64,000 bases of DNA from Eonycteris spelaea (GCA_003508835.1 PUFA01000106.1:1288501-1352500); one strand, 5' to 3'. Counted from the first letter of the stretch, positions 23,491 through 35,223 are shown. Program-made: numbers and translations. The notes: a model not told the origin generated them from the letters alone.

Positions 23491-23654
23491 GGAAATAACA
23501 GTTTTCTTTTTCTTCAGTTCTTAAATCTAGAGTTTGGATCTTAGACTAAGCATTGAATAGTCAAACATCTTCCTTTCTTAAAGGGCTCATGTTGGTAAGT
23601 CCTCTTAGCTCTCCTCAGGGTTGTGGGAGATTGAAAAGTAGGCCAGTGTCAAAA

Positions 23655-23925
23655 AGCGAGCGGCCTCCTGTTTTCAGGAACGAAGGCAACAAGGTGTCAT
23701 TCAAGGCTTTTGAACAGAATAGTAACAGGACGAAACTGTTATTTAGGAAGACTATCACACCCACAGTATCGGAGGTCCATTTTGAAGGTGGCAGAGTATT
23801 CCCAATAAGAAGAGATGGTATCTAAACAAGAAAATAAAAGAAAGGGTGGATCAAAAAGATATTTAAGAGGAGAAGCAAGAAAGTTTTGTTACTAATTTCA
23901 TTTGGGGAAAGGAATGGCAGTAGAA
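23655..23925 (-). mobile_element. L2 LINE fragment, antisense
   Basis: CATTCAAGGCTTTTGAACAG, AATAGTAACAGGACGAAACT, TATTTAGGAAGACTATCACA, CAGTATCGGAGGTCCATTTT and AGATATTTAAGAGGAGAAGC follow the reverse of L2 ORF2 (TTGAAGGGTTTTGAACAGG, GTGACATGATCTGATTT, AGAAAGATCACTCTGG, AGATATTTAGGAGGTAGAA). This lies 3' of the reverse-transcriptase catalytic region. Confidence 0.68.
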
Positions 23926-25768
23926 GATAAATTGTATGAATCCGTGATAGCAATAGTCTTGAGTTTTTAATGTAATTTTTGGAATGATTATATGATGTCA
24001 TTGGAAGACAGAGAAGCAGGTTTAATCTTGATTCACCAAAAAAAAAAAATATTTATTTTTTTATTTTACGTATACAGTTTACTAAAAGAGTATCTTTTAT
24101 ACTGAACATATCCTTATTTTTGTTTAAAAGAATGCAAATACATGCTAATCAATTGAGAAAATAAAGTATGGAGTAGTCCAGAGAAAGCTAAGTTAGAGTG
24201 TTCACATTTTCTTTGAAATCCAGCAGTTTAAATATTCAGAAAGATATTGTGACCTGCAGACAAATAAGTTAAAAAACTCTCCAGCTTATGTTTTACATAG
24301 TATACTGTATCATTTCATAAGCAGGAAAATAATTATCCAATAAATGTGAAAGTTCTCTGCAAGAAAAATCAATTTAAAAGATATATAATATGTTTTATGG
24401 TATTAAGTAGGACTAATGAAAAAAAATTTAGGTGCTAAAACATATTCTGTCTTTATCCCTTTACAACCAGAAATGCTTTAGTTGCATATTAGTAATCAAT
24501 AGTAATAAAACATATTGATGATATGTATGTAAACTGCTACCCTAAAGTGTTTGTAAATGATTAAGATTTAAAACCAATCTATTTTCAGTGTTTAGAAATG
24601 GAAGCCTGATAGATATCTAGCCTTTAATTTCAGCTCTAACTTTAACTGTTGATAAAACAAACAAATGGGCAAAGAAAAGCACTGGAAATGTTCTTATAAT
24701 AATTTTTCCTCTTGGGAAGTAAAGCAAAAGTGACATCACTTTTCCGAAATGTGTGGAGTGGGTAATAAGTGCTCCACCTTCACTACTTATGTCAGAAAAC
24801 TTAATAGAAAACACATGATCAAAGGCCATGAGTTTTTACACTTAAGAAATCTTCAAAATATATGAGAAACAAAGTTAAAAAAAAATGAGATAAACGGCTT
24901 TACTTTGTTCTCTGTGTTTTTCAATTACACAGAACACTTTCTATAAATCTATTATTCTGATTTGCCAAAGAATCATGTTAGAAGTGAGACTGACAAAGAA
25001 ATCTCTGGATATGGTCTGTGGGAGCTCTTCATTTATTACAGCACAGAATATTGGAAATTTTGCTTCAAAACTACGATGGGAAATTTAGCTTCAGATTTAC
25101 TAATTGGATTCAATTTGAATAACTTTAATGACTTTATATGCCAACTTGTCAATAGCTGTTTTTATAGGGATCAGAATTATGAATTGTGTAATAGTAAATT
25201 TCACATAATACTGGCATTATTATTATAATAGTGAAATTATATTCTTCATAAAAATCTGCAAGCATTTTTTAAGTATTATTGCCAACAATTGCAGATTTTA
25301 TGCATATTTTAAAGACTCTCTTAAGAAGAGTCCCTAAAAATTAGAGAACTTAGATCTATCTGCATATTTGATGGACTATAATGATCCAGAATAATGTATT
25401 TTAAGATTTATAAAGCTACAGTCATATATTTAATACAAGTGCTTATAACCTATTAACAGTTGATCTGTTAATCCAGTGGGAAACATGCAAATAAGATTAT
25501 CACACTTTTGGTCATGCTCAGTGTCTCTAACCACTTATTAGAAACATTAAAATGTAACTTGGCTATCACACAAGCAAAATAAAATAGAACACTAAAGTAA
25601 TTCTGCTTGCAATAATTTTTTAACTTTCCTTTGGCAAAGTCTTACTTTCATCTTAAAGTTTCAGTTGAAAATTCTCCTCTCCTCATTGCCTTATTTCTGT
25701 AATGATGCTCTTTTCAATTTAATGTTAACTTCCTTCTGCTCCCAGGTACAGTTTGCAATTTTTTTTAT
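23926..25768. other. Unique AT-rich sequence
   Basis: About 1.8 kb without recognised elements, apart from an A-run and T-run at 24037-24066. A frame at 24617-24829 (minus) and one at 24962-25228 (plus, starting at a non-ATG codon) match nothing I know. Confidence 0.55.
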
Positions 25769-25769
25769 A

Positions 25770-26160
25770 TGTAGATTCTTCCCTGGACGTATACCATCTG
25801 AAGCGGACATGTCATTTTATTCACAGGCATGTTGTAACTAGTGAACTTCCCCTAGCCTTCCTGCAAGGCAAGAGTCCATAACTATTTCTAGCCAATGAAA
25901 TGTTAATGGCAGTAGTATCTGTCACTCATGCGCTGAGGAATTTAAGAACTGGCTAGGGAACTATTTGTTGCCTCTTTCTTGGGTGTAGAAACCATGAAGA
26001 TTTCATGTTAAGATGACTGCATCTCAGAATGAAAGGGACCTGATTCCTGACCAAGCAGAAATGGAAGAACCTTCACTGACCCACAATGGGTTTGCAGGAG
26101 TAAGAAATAAAGTTTAATGTGTTGTTATTAAGAACTGGGGATTTCTCTTAATGGCACGAT
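25770..26160 (+). mobile_element. LTR-like old repeat, family uncertain
   Basis: AGCCAATGAAATGTTAATGG, GGCAGTAGTATCTGTCACT, CTGAGGAATTTAAGAACTGG, AATGAAAGGGACCTGATTCC and GTAAGAAATAAAGTTTAATG, then TGTTATTAAGAACTGGGG, follow a placental LTR-like repeat that ends AATAAACCTCTGTTGTGTTAA GCCACTGGG. The polyadenylation-like AATAAA at about 26106 fits an LTR in sense orientation. Confidence 0.5.
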
Positions 26161-26849
26161 ACCCTTCTATAGCTTTAGTTTCTCCCTAAATTCTCAGTTT
26201 CTTACCTATCACATAGTAACTGCTTAAAAGATGTAAGTAATAATGAATTATTTTTGGAAACTCTGGTTTAAAATAGCTATTAGAATGGAATGTCATTCTT
26301 ACCTATTCTATTTTATAGACTTAAATATAAATCTCATTCACACATTTATTCATTAATTCAGCAAAATATTTGTTGAGCATCTGCTTCGTGCCAGGAACTG
26401 TGTGTCTTGGGCTCTGGTCATATAGCGATGAATGAAAGCAATGACATTAAAAAAAAAAAAAAGAAACTGTCCCCAGGAATCTTAAATTCTACTCTTAGAG
26501 ACAGACAGTAAATCCTGGACTATGTCAAATATATATGCTAAAGAGAAAAAAAAATTAAGCAGAGAAGTGATGAGATGGGTTTATTGACTCAAATCTTAGA
26601 ATGAGTAGCCAAAGAAGACCTCACTGAGAAAGGAAGCTTTGAATGAAGCGGGGAAGCTGGGCTGTGGATAACTGAGGGACAAGCTCCAGGCAGAGGAAGT
26701 GGCACGTGCAGCTGTGGGAGTTCTCTGGGCTGCGTGAGAAACGGGAAGGAGGTCAGTGCTGCTGAAGCAGCGGAATGCAGGAGGAGAAGGGAGCATGAGT
26801 TGTCACCTTCAGACAGGTAATGGGGTCCTGAACACTGGGGCCTTGAAAA

Positions 26850-27422
26850 TCACCGTACGGACTTTGACTTATATTCTGAGATGGAGGGCCGGCGGAGGGC
26901 TCTGATCAGGGCAGTGACGTGATATGAATTCGGTTTTAGGAGGATCGCTAGGGAACTGTGTTGGGAACAGACTGAAGGGTGATGGCACTGAAACAGGAAG
27001 AGCTGGGGAGGCTGCTTGAAATAATCCAGATGAAAGATACTGATGGCTTTCCCAAGCTGGTAATAGGATGGAGTGGAAAAGTGAGAAAACTCTGAATATA
27101 TTTTAGACTTAGAGACCTCAGGACTTGTTATGAGGCTAGCCCAGGGGTTGAGAGGAAGTCGGGTCAGGAATGACAACACGATTATTAACCTGATGGACTG
27201 GAAGAATGCACTTGTCATCAGCTGGAGCGGGAGACCGGGGGACAGCAGCTTTAGGGGCGTGTCAGGGCAGGCTGGGATGAAAGCGTGTGAGGTGCCAATT
27301 AAGTAGCTAGGCTGAGATGTCAGGGCTCTTGAAAACATGGGTCTATAATTTATGGGGGAGCCCTGGCAGAAAATATGCATTTGAGAGTTGTCAGGATAAG
27401 CATATGGTATTTTAAGCCACAA
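26850..27422 (-). pseudogene. L2 reverse-transcriptase relic, C-terminal half
   Basis: A 190-residue frame, the longest in the window, is a decayed piece of L2 ORF2 on the minus strand. Near its start, YAYPDNSQMHI (27404-27372) stands where the family has its YADD catalytic box followed by SQIYI. A 3-nt insertion and changed residues have destroyed the catalytic aspartate pair. Downstream, the segment HLDYFKQPPQL corresponds to the RLDYCNSLL block, and ILLKPNSYHVTALIRALRRP to the block with DHVTPLLK. The frame stayed open by chance; the enzyme could not work. The upstream half of the domain lies in other frames. Confidence 0.82.
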
Positions 27423-28158
27423 ACTGATGAAATGGAATAAGTCGGAGGAATGACTATTGGGTTTGGCAAAGTGAGGATCATCGATGAAGCTGGTGATGGT
27501 TTCTTTGCAGTAATAATGTGGAACCTAATTTAGTTAATTCAAGAGAAATGGCAAAGAGGAAACAGAAGACCACTCTATAGAGATTCTTTCAAAGAGTTCT
27601 GTTATAAAACTGGAGATAAGATATTAGTGAGCTAGATGAAGGAACTGGGTCTAGGCAGTTTAATTAAAAAAAAAATATGATTGAAATGGTAGCTTGTGGA
27701 ATCCTGATGGGATGCTCCAATGGAAAGGGAAAAGCGAGACTTCAAAAGAAAGGGCAGAAGCTTGCTGGATGGAGCACGTGGAGAGAGCTGCTGGCGTGTG
27801 CGTGGGAGGACAGCCTCGGCATGCAGAGTTCGCCCACAGCAATGCTGGAGAAGGTAGCGTGTTACTGGTACAGACACAGGCAGGGAGTTACATGCGGAGA
27901 AGGCAGTTGGGGGGGGGAGTTCTGCCTTTATTGCCCCATATTCTCATTGAAGTAGGAAGCTCAGGCATGAGCTGGGTGTGAAGATATTGGAGTAGGTTTT
28001 TAATGTGAGGAGAACAATTATGTAAGACAGTAGGTGAGAAACTAGATTCAATACATGTACTATTTATAAGCAGGCTTAAGGGTCCACTTAAGATTTGTCA
28101 TCACAATAGACCTACTCAGTTCAGCACTGTTGTGTATTTTTTCTAGCCAGGTTGAGCT

Positions 28159-28243
28159 AGAAAAACAGGGTTTTGCAAGTGAGCTAAAAACAGGGTTTGT
28201 GGCAAGTGAGTGGAGAAAACAGGGTTTGTGGCAAGTGAGTGGG
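28159..28243. repeat. Tandem repeat, about 28-bp unit, 3 copies
   Basis: Three head-to-tail copies of a unit containing AAAACAGGGTTTGTGGCAAG. The last two are nearly identical; the first lacks a few bases (GGGTTTTGCAAG). The array sits inside the antisense L2. Confidence 0.92.
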
Positions 28244-28780
28244 AGGAAATAAGAGAAAGGTTTATTGTAATAATTCGCCATAAGTTTAAGCTGGATAAAA
28301 TAGTGAGGAAGGGACATGAGGGAAGTAAGGAGTCATGACAAGGTGGTAGGCTAAACGGATTGGAAGTTCTGATGAAATCCCGAAGATTGTTAGAGAGAGG
28401 TATCAGAATGAGTGAGGTGGAGAGATGAAAAGTGGTAGCAGACAGGAGGATGTGGTAAATTCGGATGGAGAGCTTGAGGTTATGGGAAAGTCAAGGTCAA
28501 GGGTAATGACCTTGGTATGAATCATTGCTGTAGGATGAATGAGATCATTGGATGAACGAGGTCAAGGATTTGAGCGATCAGGTTATTGACTCCTACATGG
28601 AACTTGAAATCACCAAAAAGGATAAGCAGAGTGGAAATGGAGAGTCAAGGGCCAAACTTTTCAAAGAAAGATGGGGAGTGTTAGATGAATGCAAAATGCA
28701 GAGGATAGTGGTCTGGAAGCAATAAAGAGGAGTGAAAAAAAAAGACATCTAAGTCATTTCTCGGTATTACTTAAATAGCT

Positions 28781-29440
28781 TCTTAGTAGCAGTGTCACGG
28801 GAGAGCCAAGTTTCAGGTAAGACAAGTACTTTTCATGGACATATTTGGTATAAACTTTAAAAGTTATTTGCTGATGATTGACCCTGAGGTCTAGAGTGTT
28901 AAAATGTAGGAGATGGATAGAGCTAGGAGACGAGGTCAGAGAGACTGAAGGGCGATTTATCCTGGGCTAACAGGCATTCAATGGGCCATGATGCCATTCG
29001 TCCTGGCATTCCAAAGTGAGTGAAAGCGAGACCATGACTTTAGATGGGAGAGAAGAATGTGAGGAGAAAGGAGAGTATTCGGGAGCATCAAGGGTGAAGC
29101 AATACAGGAACACTCCATTGACCACTCCTGCTAGAGTCTTTCCAGAGGAGAGGCAGGGCGATTGGCCTACTCTTGCTGATGGCGGTATGCAGAGAAAATT
29201 TATTCCAAGACCGTGCATGCAAGACCCTGAAGGTGATGTCATTCTTATTCCTTGACTCTCACTTTTAATTTTATATCGTTGCTTCATTCTTCTCTCTGCA
29301 ACAATCTTATTTTCCTGCTCTAGTCTCATTTATAATTTAATGTTCTACGAATTTTCACTTTTTTTCCTCTGTAATCATTCTGACATATTTCTAATTCTAA
29401 AGATACACCCTCATTTAAAATAATTTGTTATCAAGGACCA
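28781..29440. other. Sequence right of the long L2, unassigned
   Basis: A-rich and G-rich DNA that may be the 5' remainder of the L2 or unique sequence. Frames of 79 (plus) and 120 residues (minus) overlap at 28967-29329 and resemble no known protein. Confidence 0.4.
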
Positions 29441-29444
29441 ATTA

Positions 29445-29705
29445 TTTTTATTTACATTTTATTTTACCTATAGTAAAATGCACTGTTTCTGATGTACAAT
29501 TATATGAGTTTTGACCATTGCACTGAAACATGTAAACATTACCACAATCAATATACAGAACAATTTCATCATTCCTAAAAATTCTCTCATGCTGACCTTT
29601 GGGTTAAACCTCTCCCCCGCCCCTAACCCCTAGCAACCACTGATCTCCTCTGTGTTCCTATGGCTTTGACTTTTCTAGAATGGAAATCTAATCAGAATGT
29701 CATTG
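29445..29705 (-). mobile_element. L1M 3'UTR fragment, antisense
   Basis: The order TAAAATGCACTGTTTCTGAT, GTACAATTATATGAG, AATATACAGAACAATTTCAT, CCCTAGCAACCACTGATC, TGGCTTTGACTTTTCTAGAA and TGGAAATCTAATCAGAAT follows an old L1 3'UTR in reverse (AAGTGTACAATTC, CAGAACATTTTCATCA, TGGCAACCACTAATC, GGATTTGCCTATTCTGG, AAATGGAATCATA). It is too diverged for a subfamily name. Confidence 0.75.
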
Positions 29706-30703
29706 GTCTTTATTCATGACAGAAATTGCATTTATCCAATTATTAAGGCAGACATTTGAGAATCACCTAAACAGTTGCTCCTTTGGACTCTACATCTAAT
29801 CAATTATTATGTCTTCTTTAATATTTCTGTAATGCCTTCCTCCCTTTCCATGAGCTAGGAGAGAAGTGGAGGTTAGTGAAGTTCCACATTTGATAAGTAT
29901 GTTTTTAAAATCGATGGTCATTATTTATTTATTGGGGCTTTAAGGCATATTTTATTTATTGATCTGTTTCGTAGGTTCATCCTGGTGTTAGAGAAGAGTT
30001 GAGAAGGCGGAGGACAGAAAAATGTAAATGCAGGCTGTCGTTTTGTTTGGAAAGGAGTACACAAAAGAAACAATCTGACAAAGTGAAAATCTTTTTTTCT
30101 GGATGGGTAGAGATCTTTAAAACAGAATTAGTCAAATTAAAAATTGAGAAAGACTCTGATCATCTAGTCCATCAGGATGAAACCAACAGGTGATTTTTTT
30201 TCTAACTTCTCATCATCCATCGTATGCTGCGCTATCACTGCAGCATTCACCGTTTCCTTTGCGAACATGTATTTCGTATCTTTCACTTGATTTTCCTTCT
30301 GAGCATTAAACCAGGCTTAGTCCAGGTAGCTGTCTTTAACAATATCCGAAGTCTTTTTTTTTTTTTAACTTTGTAGTTGTGACAAACATACATGCTGAGA
30401 ATAATTGAATCTTCACTCTGTAATGAGGATGGTTTTGAGTTTGCAACAATATACATGATTTATTACACTGGATAAATTCCTCATTGAGAAATTGAGGGTA
30501 ACCCTTTCCAAGCAACTGAACTGCATGCTCCAGCCTATACCCTTGCGTGCTGTGTGGAGTCCTAGTTAGTGTGAGTTGACTAAGACGAAGAGGAGAGCCT
30601 CTAACACTAGATTACAAACTTTTGAACAATGTGTTATTCATGTGTGAAGAAGGCATTGGTCCTGAAGAAAATGGAAATTTCTCTGGGGAGAGAAATGGTA
30701 TAG
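29706..30703. other. Unique AT-rich sequence
   Basis: No element recognised except T-runs near 30196 and 30353-30366. The 64-residue frame at 29999-30193 is not recognisable. Confidence 0.55.
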
Positions 30704-30800
30704 CAAAACAAAACAAAACAAAACAAAACAAAACAAAACAAAACAGAACAAAAACAGAAAAAACAAAAAACAAAAAACAAAGCAAAACAAAACTAAAACG
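30704..30800. repeat. (AAAAC)n microsatellite
   Basis: Eight or more clean AAAAC units followed by interrupted A-rich variants (AAAACAG, AAAAAAC). Lys/Thr/Gln-rich and Phe/Leu/Cys/Val-rich frames over it are artefacts. Confidence 0.96.
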
Positions 30801-33028
30801 AGCAAAAATAGGAACGACACAGATGCACATACATAGAGGATGATCCCAAAGACGTGAAGATGATGGGTGTGATAGAGACTGATGAAGAGGTCCACTTTAA
30901 ACAAGCGAGAGGCCGAGGGGTAAGGACCATCAGGCTGCTCGAAGCTTCTCGCCGGCCTCCAGGTCCCACAGTGCTCGAGGGCCTGCCATGTCGCGATCTT
31001 CTTTGACCCAGAGCTCCCTTTCATTGGTGGACAAATGTGATGACTATGTCTCTGCGTAAAGTACTTGCCACCTGAAAGCTCCAGGCTCTTTCAAACTTGA
31101 CTGTAGTCAACGCCGAGAGTGAAGCCGCCCCCCTCAACCTGTGCTTATTCCCGACTCTCATCAGAGTCTTTGTCACTCGCCTGTGTCACCCTTGGTTTGG
31201 TAACTTTCGAAGTACTGTCCGCTCTGGCAATGGGGCCCCTGTTCACACACAGGTCCCCATTGGCTAGTATGGAATTAGTTCATTGATTAACAAGTAAAAC
31301 TTATCATTATTTCACATCCTCTTCTTTTTCTCTGTATGCCCATTCCAGAACTGGTTGAATTAAGTTTCTCTTTCAGCCAGCGTCAGATTTGGGTCACCAT
31401 GTATTTAGGGATCCAACACAGCGACTGAGGACAGCATCAGTCGTTTGCATCTTTGAACGTCTGAGTACAAATCTGACCCTAACCTGCAACAGCTGCTTGG
31501 GCCTTCGGACGGATGTCCTAGGAGAGGAGGGAAAAGACAATCAGGGGGCAGAAAGAAGGCGAATAAACAGTGGGATGCGGTTGCACTGACTACCCACCTC
31601 ATCCAATCTGCGGTCCTCACCTGCGCTATCTGCGAACAGCATTCTCCTTTCATTTACCTATGTCTCTCCCTATCAAGCATTAAGCCTACTTATTTCAGTT
31701 CTGTTCATCTAATACCATTGAAGGTGTACTCTGTGGCAGTCACTCTGTAGGTAGCAGAGATACCAGATAGATATCGGATACACTTAATCCTTTGAACAGG
31801 TCATTTCGAATACAGTTTAGAGAATTGCAGTTGATGGAGCAGAGAGAGATTATAAATTAGTACGCCTTTTCCCTTTCTTAATATTGGTTTTTGAAAAGCA
31901 AGATGAAAAAAAAAAATCCGAGAGAAAAACAGTATGTAAATACGATTGTCTTCAAGGGATGTAGTGAGTTATCCTGTTTTCTAATCTCGAAGACCTTAAT
32001 TTCTGTGTTTGTTTTATAGAGTATTGAGTTTCCTTTCTCACATCTATTATATTAGGAAGAAATGAGAGATGAATGGGCCAGATAGGAAGTAAAGAGGAGA
32101 TAGCAAGTGTGTATATTAAAGGTTAATGGGAAATAAGATAGGAGATTAAGTTAGAATTGAGAGGGTGTTACTGGAGTTCTGAGGAGGAGATTGAATGGGA
32201 CTAACATCTGTTAAGAAAAAAAGAACAGAAAAGAGATCCAGGGAGCCACCGGAAGAGAAAAGAAATCTCAATACATAAAGAAATTGTCAAAGACGAAATC
32301 TTTAGTCAGTTTTTGCTGGGAGCCAATTTTAAATGCTACTGAAATGTTAGATTTAAACTTTCAATTCAGGTACAAGGGCACCGTTACTATGTAGGACATG
32401 TATTTTGGGGGAGGGCTGAAAAATTGGACGCTGTTATTTTATTGTGGAATGCAGCATGCGTATACTGGTGAAATTGTATTTAAACGCATTTCAGATAATA
32501 AGATATAAATAACTATGGAATACTCATTATATATTTAAAATCTCATGCAACAAAGTCTGTAAAGAAAACACTTTTACGTCCTTGCCGATGCTATGCGCTG
32601 ACAGCGGGAAACAAGAATAATTTAGAAGTATAAAAACACTTCCAATTCCAGTTTTTGCTGAAGCTGCAGTCAAAGACTAGGAGCCCCTCTACCCTTAAAA
32701 GTATAAAATCGAGCACAATCTACATTAAAAAAAAATAAAACAAAGCATAAAATGGACCTTTCACTCTGGGGAATATGCACAAGTGGGCTGCCTCTTACTT
32801 TCAACCAGCGATTCTCATGGAGGGCCTGCAAAGGACTTAATCGTGTTACGCCCACGAAGCATGAGGTAATGGTGCATTTGATGGATGAGTGTGAAGGAGG
32901 ACGGGGAGAGGGGCCCGTGTCAGCGCATCTGCAGCCTCGCTCAGATGCCCCAGCATCTGCTCAGGCCGGGAGCCCGGCTCCACCAACGCAGCCCTTCCCG
33001 GGTTCCACCTGCAGATGCAGCGCAGAAA
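30801..33028. other. Mixed unique sequence with two less AT-rich blocks
   Basis: 30890-31260 and 31380-31640 have moderate GC and some CpG, but no coding frame or repeat I can name. The rest is AT-rich. At 31705-31830 there is a faint resemblance to an antisense L2 tail, too weak to call. 32890-33010 is a compact GC-rich patch just before a MIR. Confidence 0.45.
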
Positions 33029-33190
33029 AGCTTTAACCTTGAGCTGGTTACTTAACCTCTCGGTGCCACAGGGTACAGATCTGTAAAATCGGGGTAATAC
33101 TCCTAAGGACTCCAGAGAGTTGTTATGAAGATGACGTAAATTAATAAATGTAAAGTGCTTAGGGCCTGGAGTGTAGTAAGTGCCAAAAAA
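33029..33190 (+). mobile_element. MIR SINE
   Basis: GAGCTGGTTACTTAACCTCT, CTGTAAAATCGGGGTAATAC, GAGTTGTTATGAAGATGACG, AATGTAAAGTGCTTAGGGCC and GTAGTAAGTGCC match the MIR core and 3' side in order. This is among the best-preserved MIRs here. Confidence 0.88.
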
Positions 33191-33549
33191 GAATTAGCTA
33201 GACTATAAACTCCATAAAAGTATGGCTTTCCACTAATCTAGTTTATTGCTTCATCTCCAACACTATTATATAAGGGTGGCAATACTATTTATTGAAAGAT
33301 TGAACAAATTTGTTATCTTATTTTGCCTTTTAAAGGAGAGACCATGAAACACAGAAAAGAATATTTTGGCCTATTCAGCATTTGTATACTCTTTTAGACA
33401 TTAATAAATTAGTATTCTCTCATAGGCTTTGGTTTCTTATAAGATTAGTTATATTGCATCAATAAACCAGGACTTGGTGTCTTTTGGAAAACTGATAAAA
33501 TACAGTTTCTGAACCTGTAGAAATGAGGACTTGGCTAGACAGAGACACT

Positions 33550-33770
33550 TAATATAATGATTGAGAGAATTTGGAATCTCAAATCCACCATTTGCCATCC
33601 ATGTGATTCGGGCTGTTACCTAATCTCTTGTATGTATGTTTCTGCATCTGCGATATTGGAAGAGTCATCATACTTATCTCAGACTGTCCTTTTTGAAAAT
33701 AAAACGAGATAATTTATAAAAAGTGCCCTTCAGAGTGCGTGGCATAGAGTAAGCCCTAAAAAAATTTGCT
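33550..33770 (+). mobile_element. MIR SINE, near full length
   Basis: CAAATCCACCATTTGCCATC, GTGATTCGGGCTGTTACCTA, TGCATCTGCGATATTGG, AATAAAACGAGATAATTTAT and GTGGCATAGAGTAAGCCCT follow the whole MIR order from the box-bearing left side to the 3' end. Confidence 0.8.
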
Positions 33771-33810
33771 CCCAAACATGATATTAATTTATTTACTTAA
33801 TATATTTACT

Positions 33811-34140
33811 AATCCAACCAATATTTACTGAAGTACTTGTCAAGTCAATAGTAAAAAAACAAATTAGATGTGGTTCCCATCCTTAGGAACTTCCAGTGTC
33901 ACCATGTATGGGGACAAATAAAAAGGCAGTTACCAAATACTGGAAATTGGGACTTCAGGAGTACACAGAAATGGAACTTGAACTGACAGGGAGCGGGCTG
34001 GAGAAGATAAAAGAAGTCTTCACAGGAGACTTTCTGAGCTGCGAGTTGGATGGGTTTAGAAAGCAGATGGAGGCGACAGCGGTAGCATGAAGGACGGACG
34101 GAGGAGGGACAGAGCATCGGCGTTCTCCAGACATCTGGAA
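33811..34140 (-). mobile_element. L2 3'-end fragment, antisense
   Basis: The reversed tail CCAATATTTACTGAAGTAC is followed by TGGTTCCCATCCTTAGGAAC (reverse of GCTCC...GGGAACC-like text). CTTCACAGGAGACTTTCTGA and TTGGATGGGTTTAGAAAGCA come next, corresponding to the reverse of the L2 ORF2 C-terminus (GGAGGTGACATCTGAGC, GGATGAGTAGGAG). Confidence 0.62.
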
Positions 34141-34254
34141 AGCCCTGGTACAGCTAGGGAGGGAAAACATGCCACGCTGCTTGCATTTCCTGAGCAACGG
34201 CACAGATCGGCATGGTTCTTTAGAGGCTATAAAGTATGTGTATATTACGTCTCT

Positions 34255-34460
34255 TGAATTCTCTCACCTAAACTCTGAGAAAAGAGAAAGGCAGGCATTA
34301 TTGTCTGCATTCTGTACATGAGGACACTACATTTGACTTTTGTACACGAGGATGCTACATTCAGTTTTAGAGGCTGGCCTATGCCGAGGTGCCTCTCGTT
34401 GGAAGTGAAAACCCAGCTTTGATTCTTCTCGTATTCAGCATCTAGTGACCTCTGTTGCAG
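34255..34460 (-). mobile_element. MIR SINE fragment, antisense (weak)
   Basis: GCATTATTGTCTGCATTCTG, TACATGAGGACACTACATTT and AAAACCCAGCTTTGATTCTT follow the reversed MIR (TATTATCCCCATTTTACAGA, GATGAGGAAACTGAGG, CAGAGCTGGGATTC). A duplicated TTTTGTACA / GAGGAT(A)C section lies in the middle. Confidence 0.5.
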
Positions 34461-34865
34461 GTAACGGTGCTTGGCCAAATATTCTCATTGTCACTGACTA
34501 TGATACTGGCTTTATATTTATAGTTCTCAGTTATATGTAAAATCATTCTGTTAATGAGTATCACTCAAAAAATTCTACTCAACGTAGGTTCAAAATCCTG
34601 TGCCTAGTATGAAATGATATTCAATATGAGTTTGTTGAGTGAATGAGCAATCGAACAACTCCTTAGCAATTGGAATCCTTGTTAGTAGAGTTATTCCAGA
34701 ATGCTTTTTTTGCATATGCAGTAAAACCTTTTAAAATTAATTTACATGCAAATCACTTGACTAAAGATATATTTTAAATTTCAGTATTTTATTCAAATTC
34801 CGCCTTATAATAAGGCTCATATTTATTAATTAACAAATTAATTAATTTGGTCATGAAGCATTTAG

Positions 34866-35110
34866 AACAGGCCTAGTATGTGTGATACACAGTGCCAAGT
34901 ACGACACACGTCACCTGATCTAATCTTTGCAGCAACTCCATGAGAACGTTCTATTATTTTCTCTACTTCTTACAGATTAGGAAACTTGCAGAAAAACATA
35001 AAAATATGCGCCAAATGACCACAGCTGGCAAATGGCAGAACTGCACTGTCCAACTAAGATCTGTGTGTCTTGAGAGCCCACTGCTATTCAATTTTAGTAT
35101 GTTATAACCA
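34866..35110 (-). mobile_element. MIR SINE, antisense
   Basis: ACAGTGCCAAGTACGACACA, TGATCTAATCTTTGCAGCAA, CTCCATGAGAACGTTCTATT, ACAGATTAGGAAACTTGCAG, GACCACAGCTGGCAAATGGC and AACTGCACTGTCC give the complete reversed MIR order. Confidence 0.85.
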
Positions 35111-35223
35111 CTCATTATATTTGCCTCTTTTGTTTCTGTAGGATTTTATGCATTTTCTATATGAATCATGTTATTTCTTTAAAGTGGGATATCCTTTTCC
35201 TTAAAATATAGGGTTAAGGATGA

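Larger units (their letters stand above)
26341..28780 (-). mobile_element. Long L2 LINE copy, antisense
   Basis: On the plus strand the copy begins with the reversed L2 tail (TATTTGTTGAGCATCTGCTT, CGTGCCAGGAACTG). It passes the reversed C-terminal part (CTCCAGGCAGAGGAAGTGGC), then the reverse-transcriptase domain (26850-27480) and an upstream linker (CTCATTGAAGTAGGAAGCTC at 27940). A segment at 28060-28140 reads TTAAGGGTCCACTTAAG and TCAGCACTGTTGTGTATTTT. The endonuclease region follows near 28520-28770 (ACATGGAACTTGAAATCACC). About 2.4 kb survive, long for L2, whose consensus is roughly 3.3 kb. It may extend to about 29250, but I cannot confirm that. Confidence 0.82.

Noticed and set aside
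30612..31024. Frames of 72-128 residues rich in Phe/Leu/Cys/Val or Lys/Thr/Gln
   Set aside because: Their bulk is the (AAAAC)n microsatellite read on either strand.
31031..31660. Moderate-GC block that might be an exon or retrocopy
   Set aside because: No frame with recognisable protein content, no poly(A) or target duplication; an acceptor-like site at 31372 lacks a matching donor.
31705..31830. Possible antisense L2 tail
   Set aside because: Only scattered words match; too weak to list as a feature.
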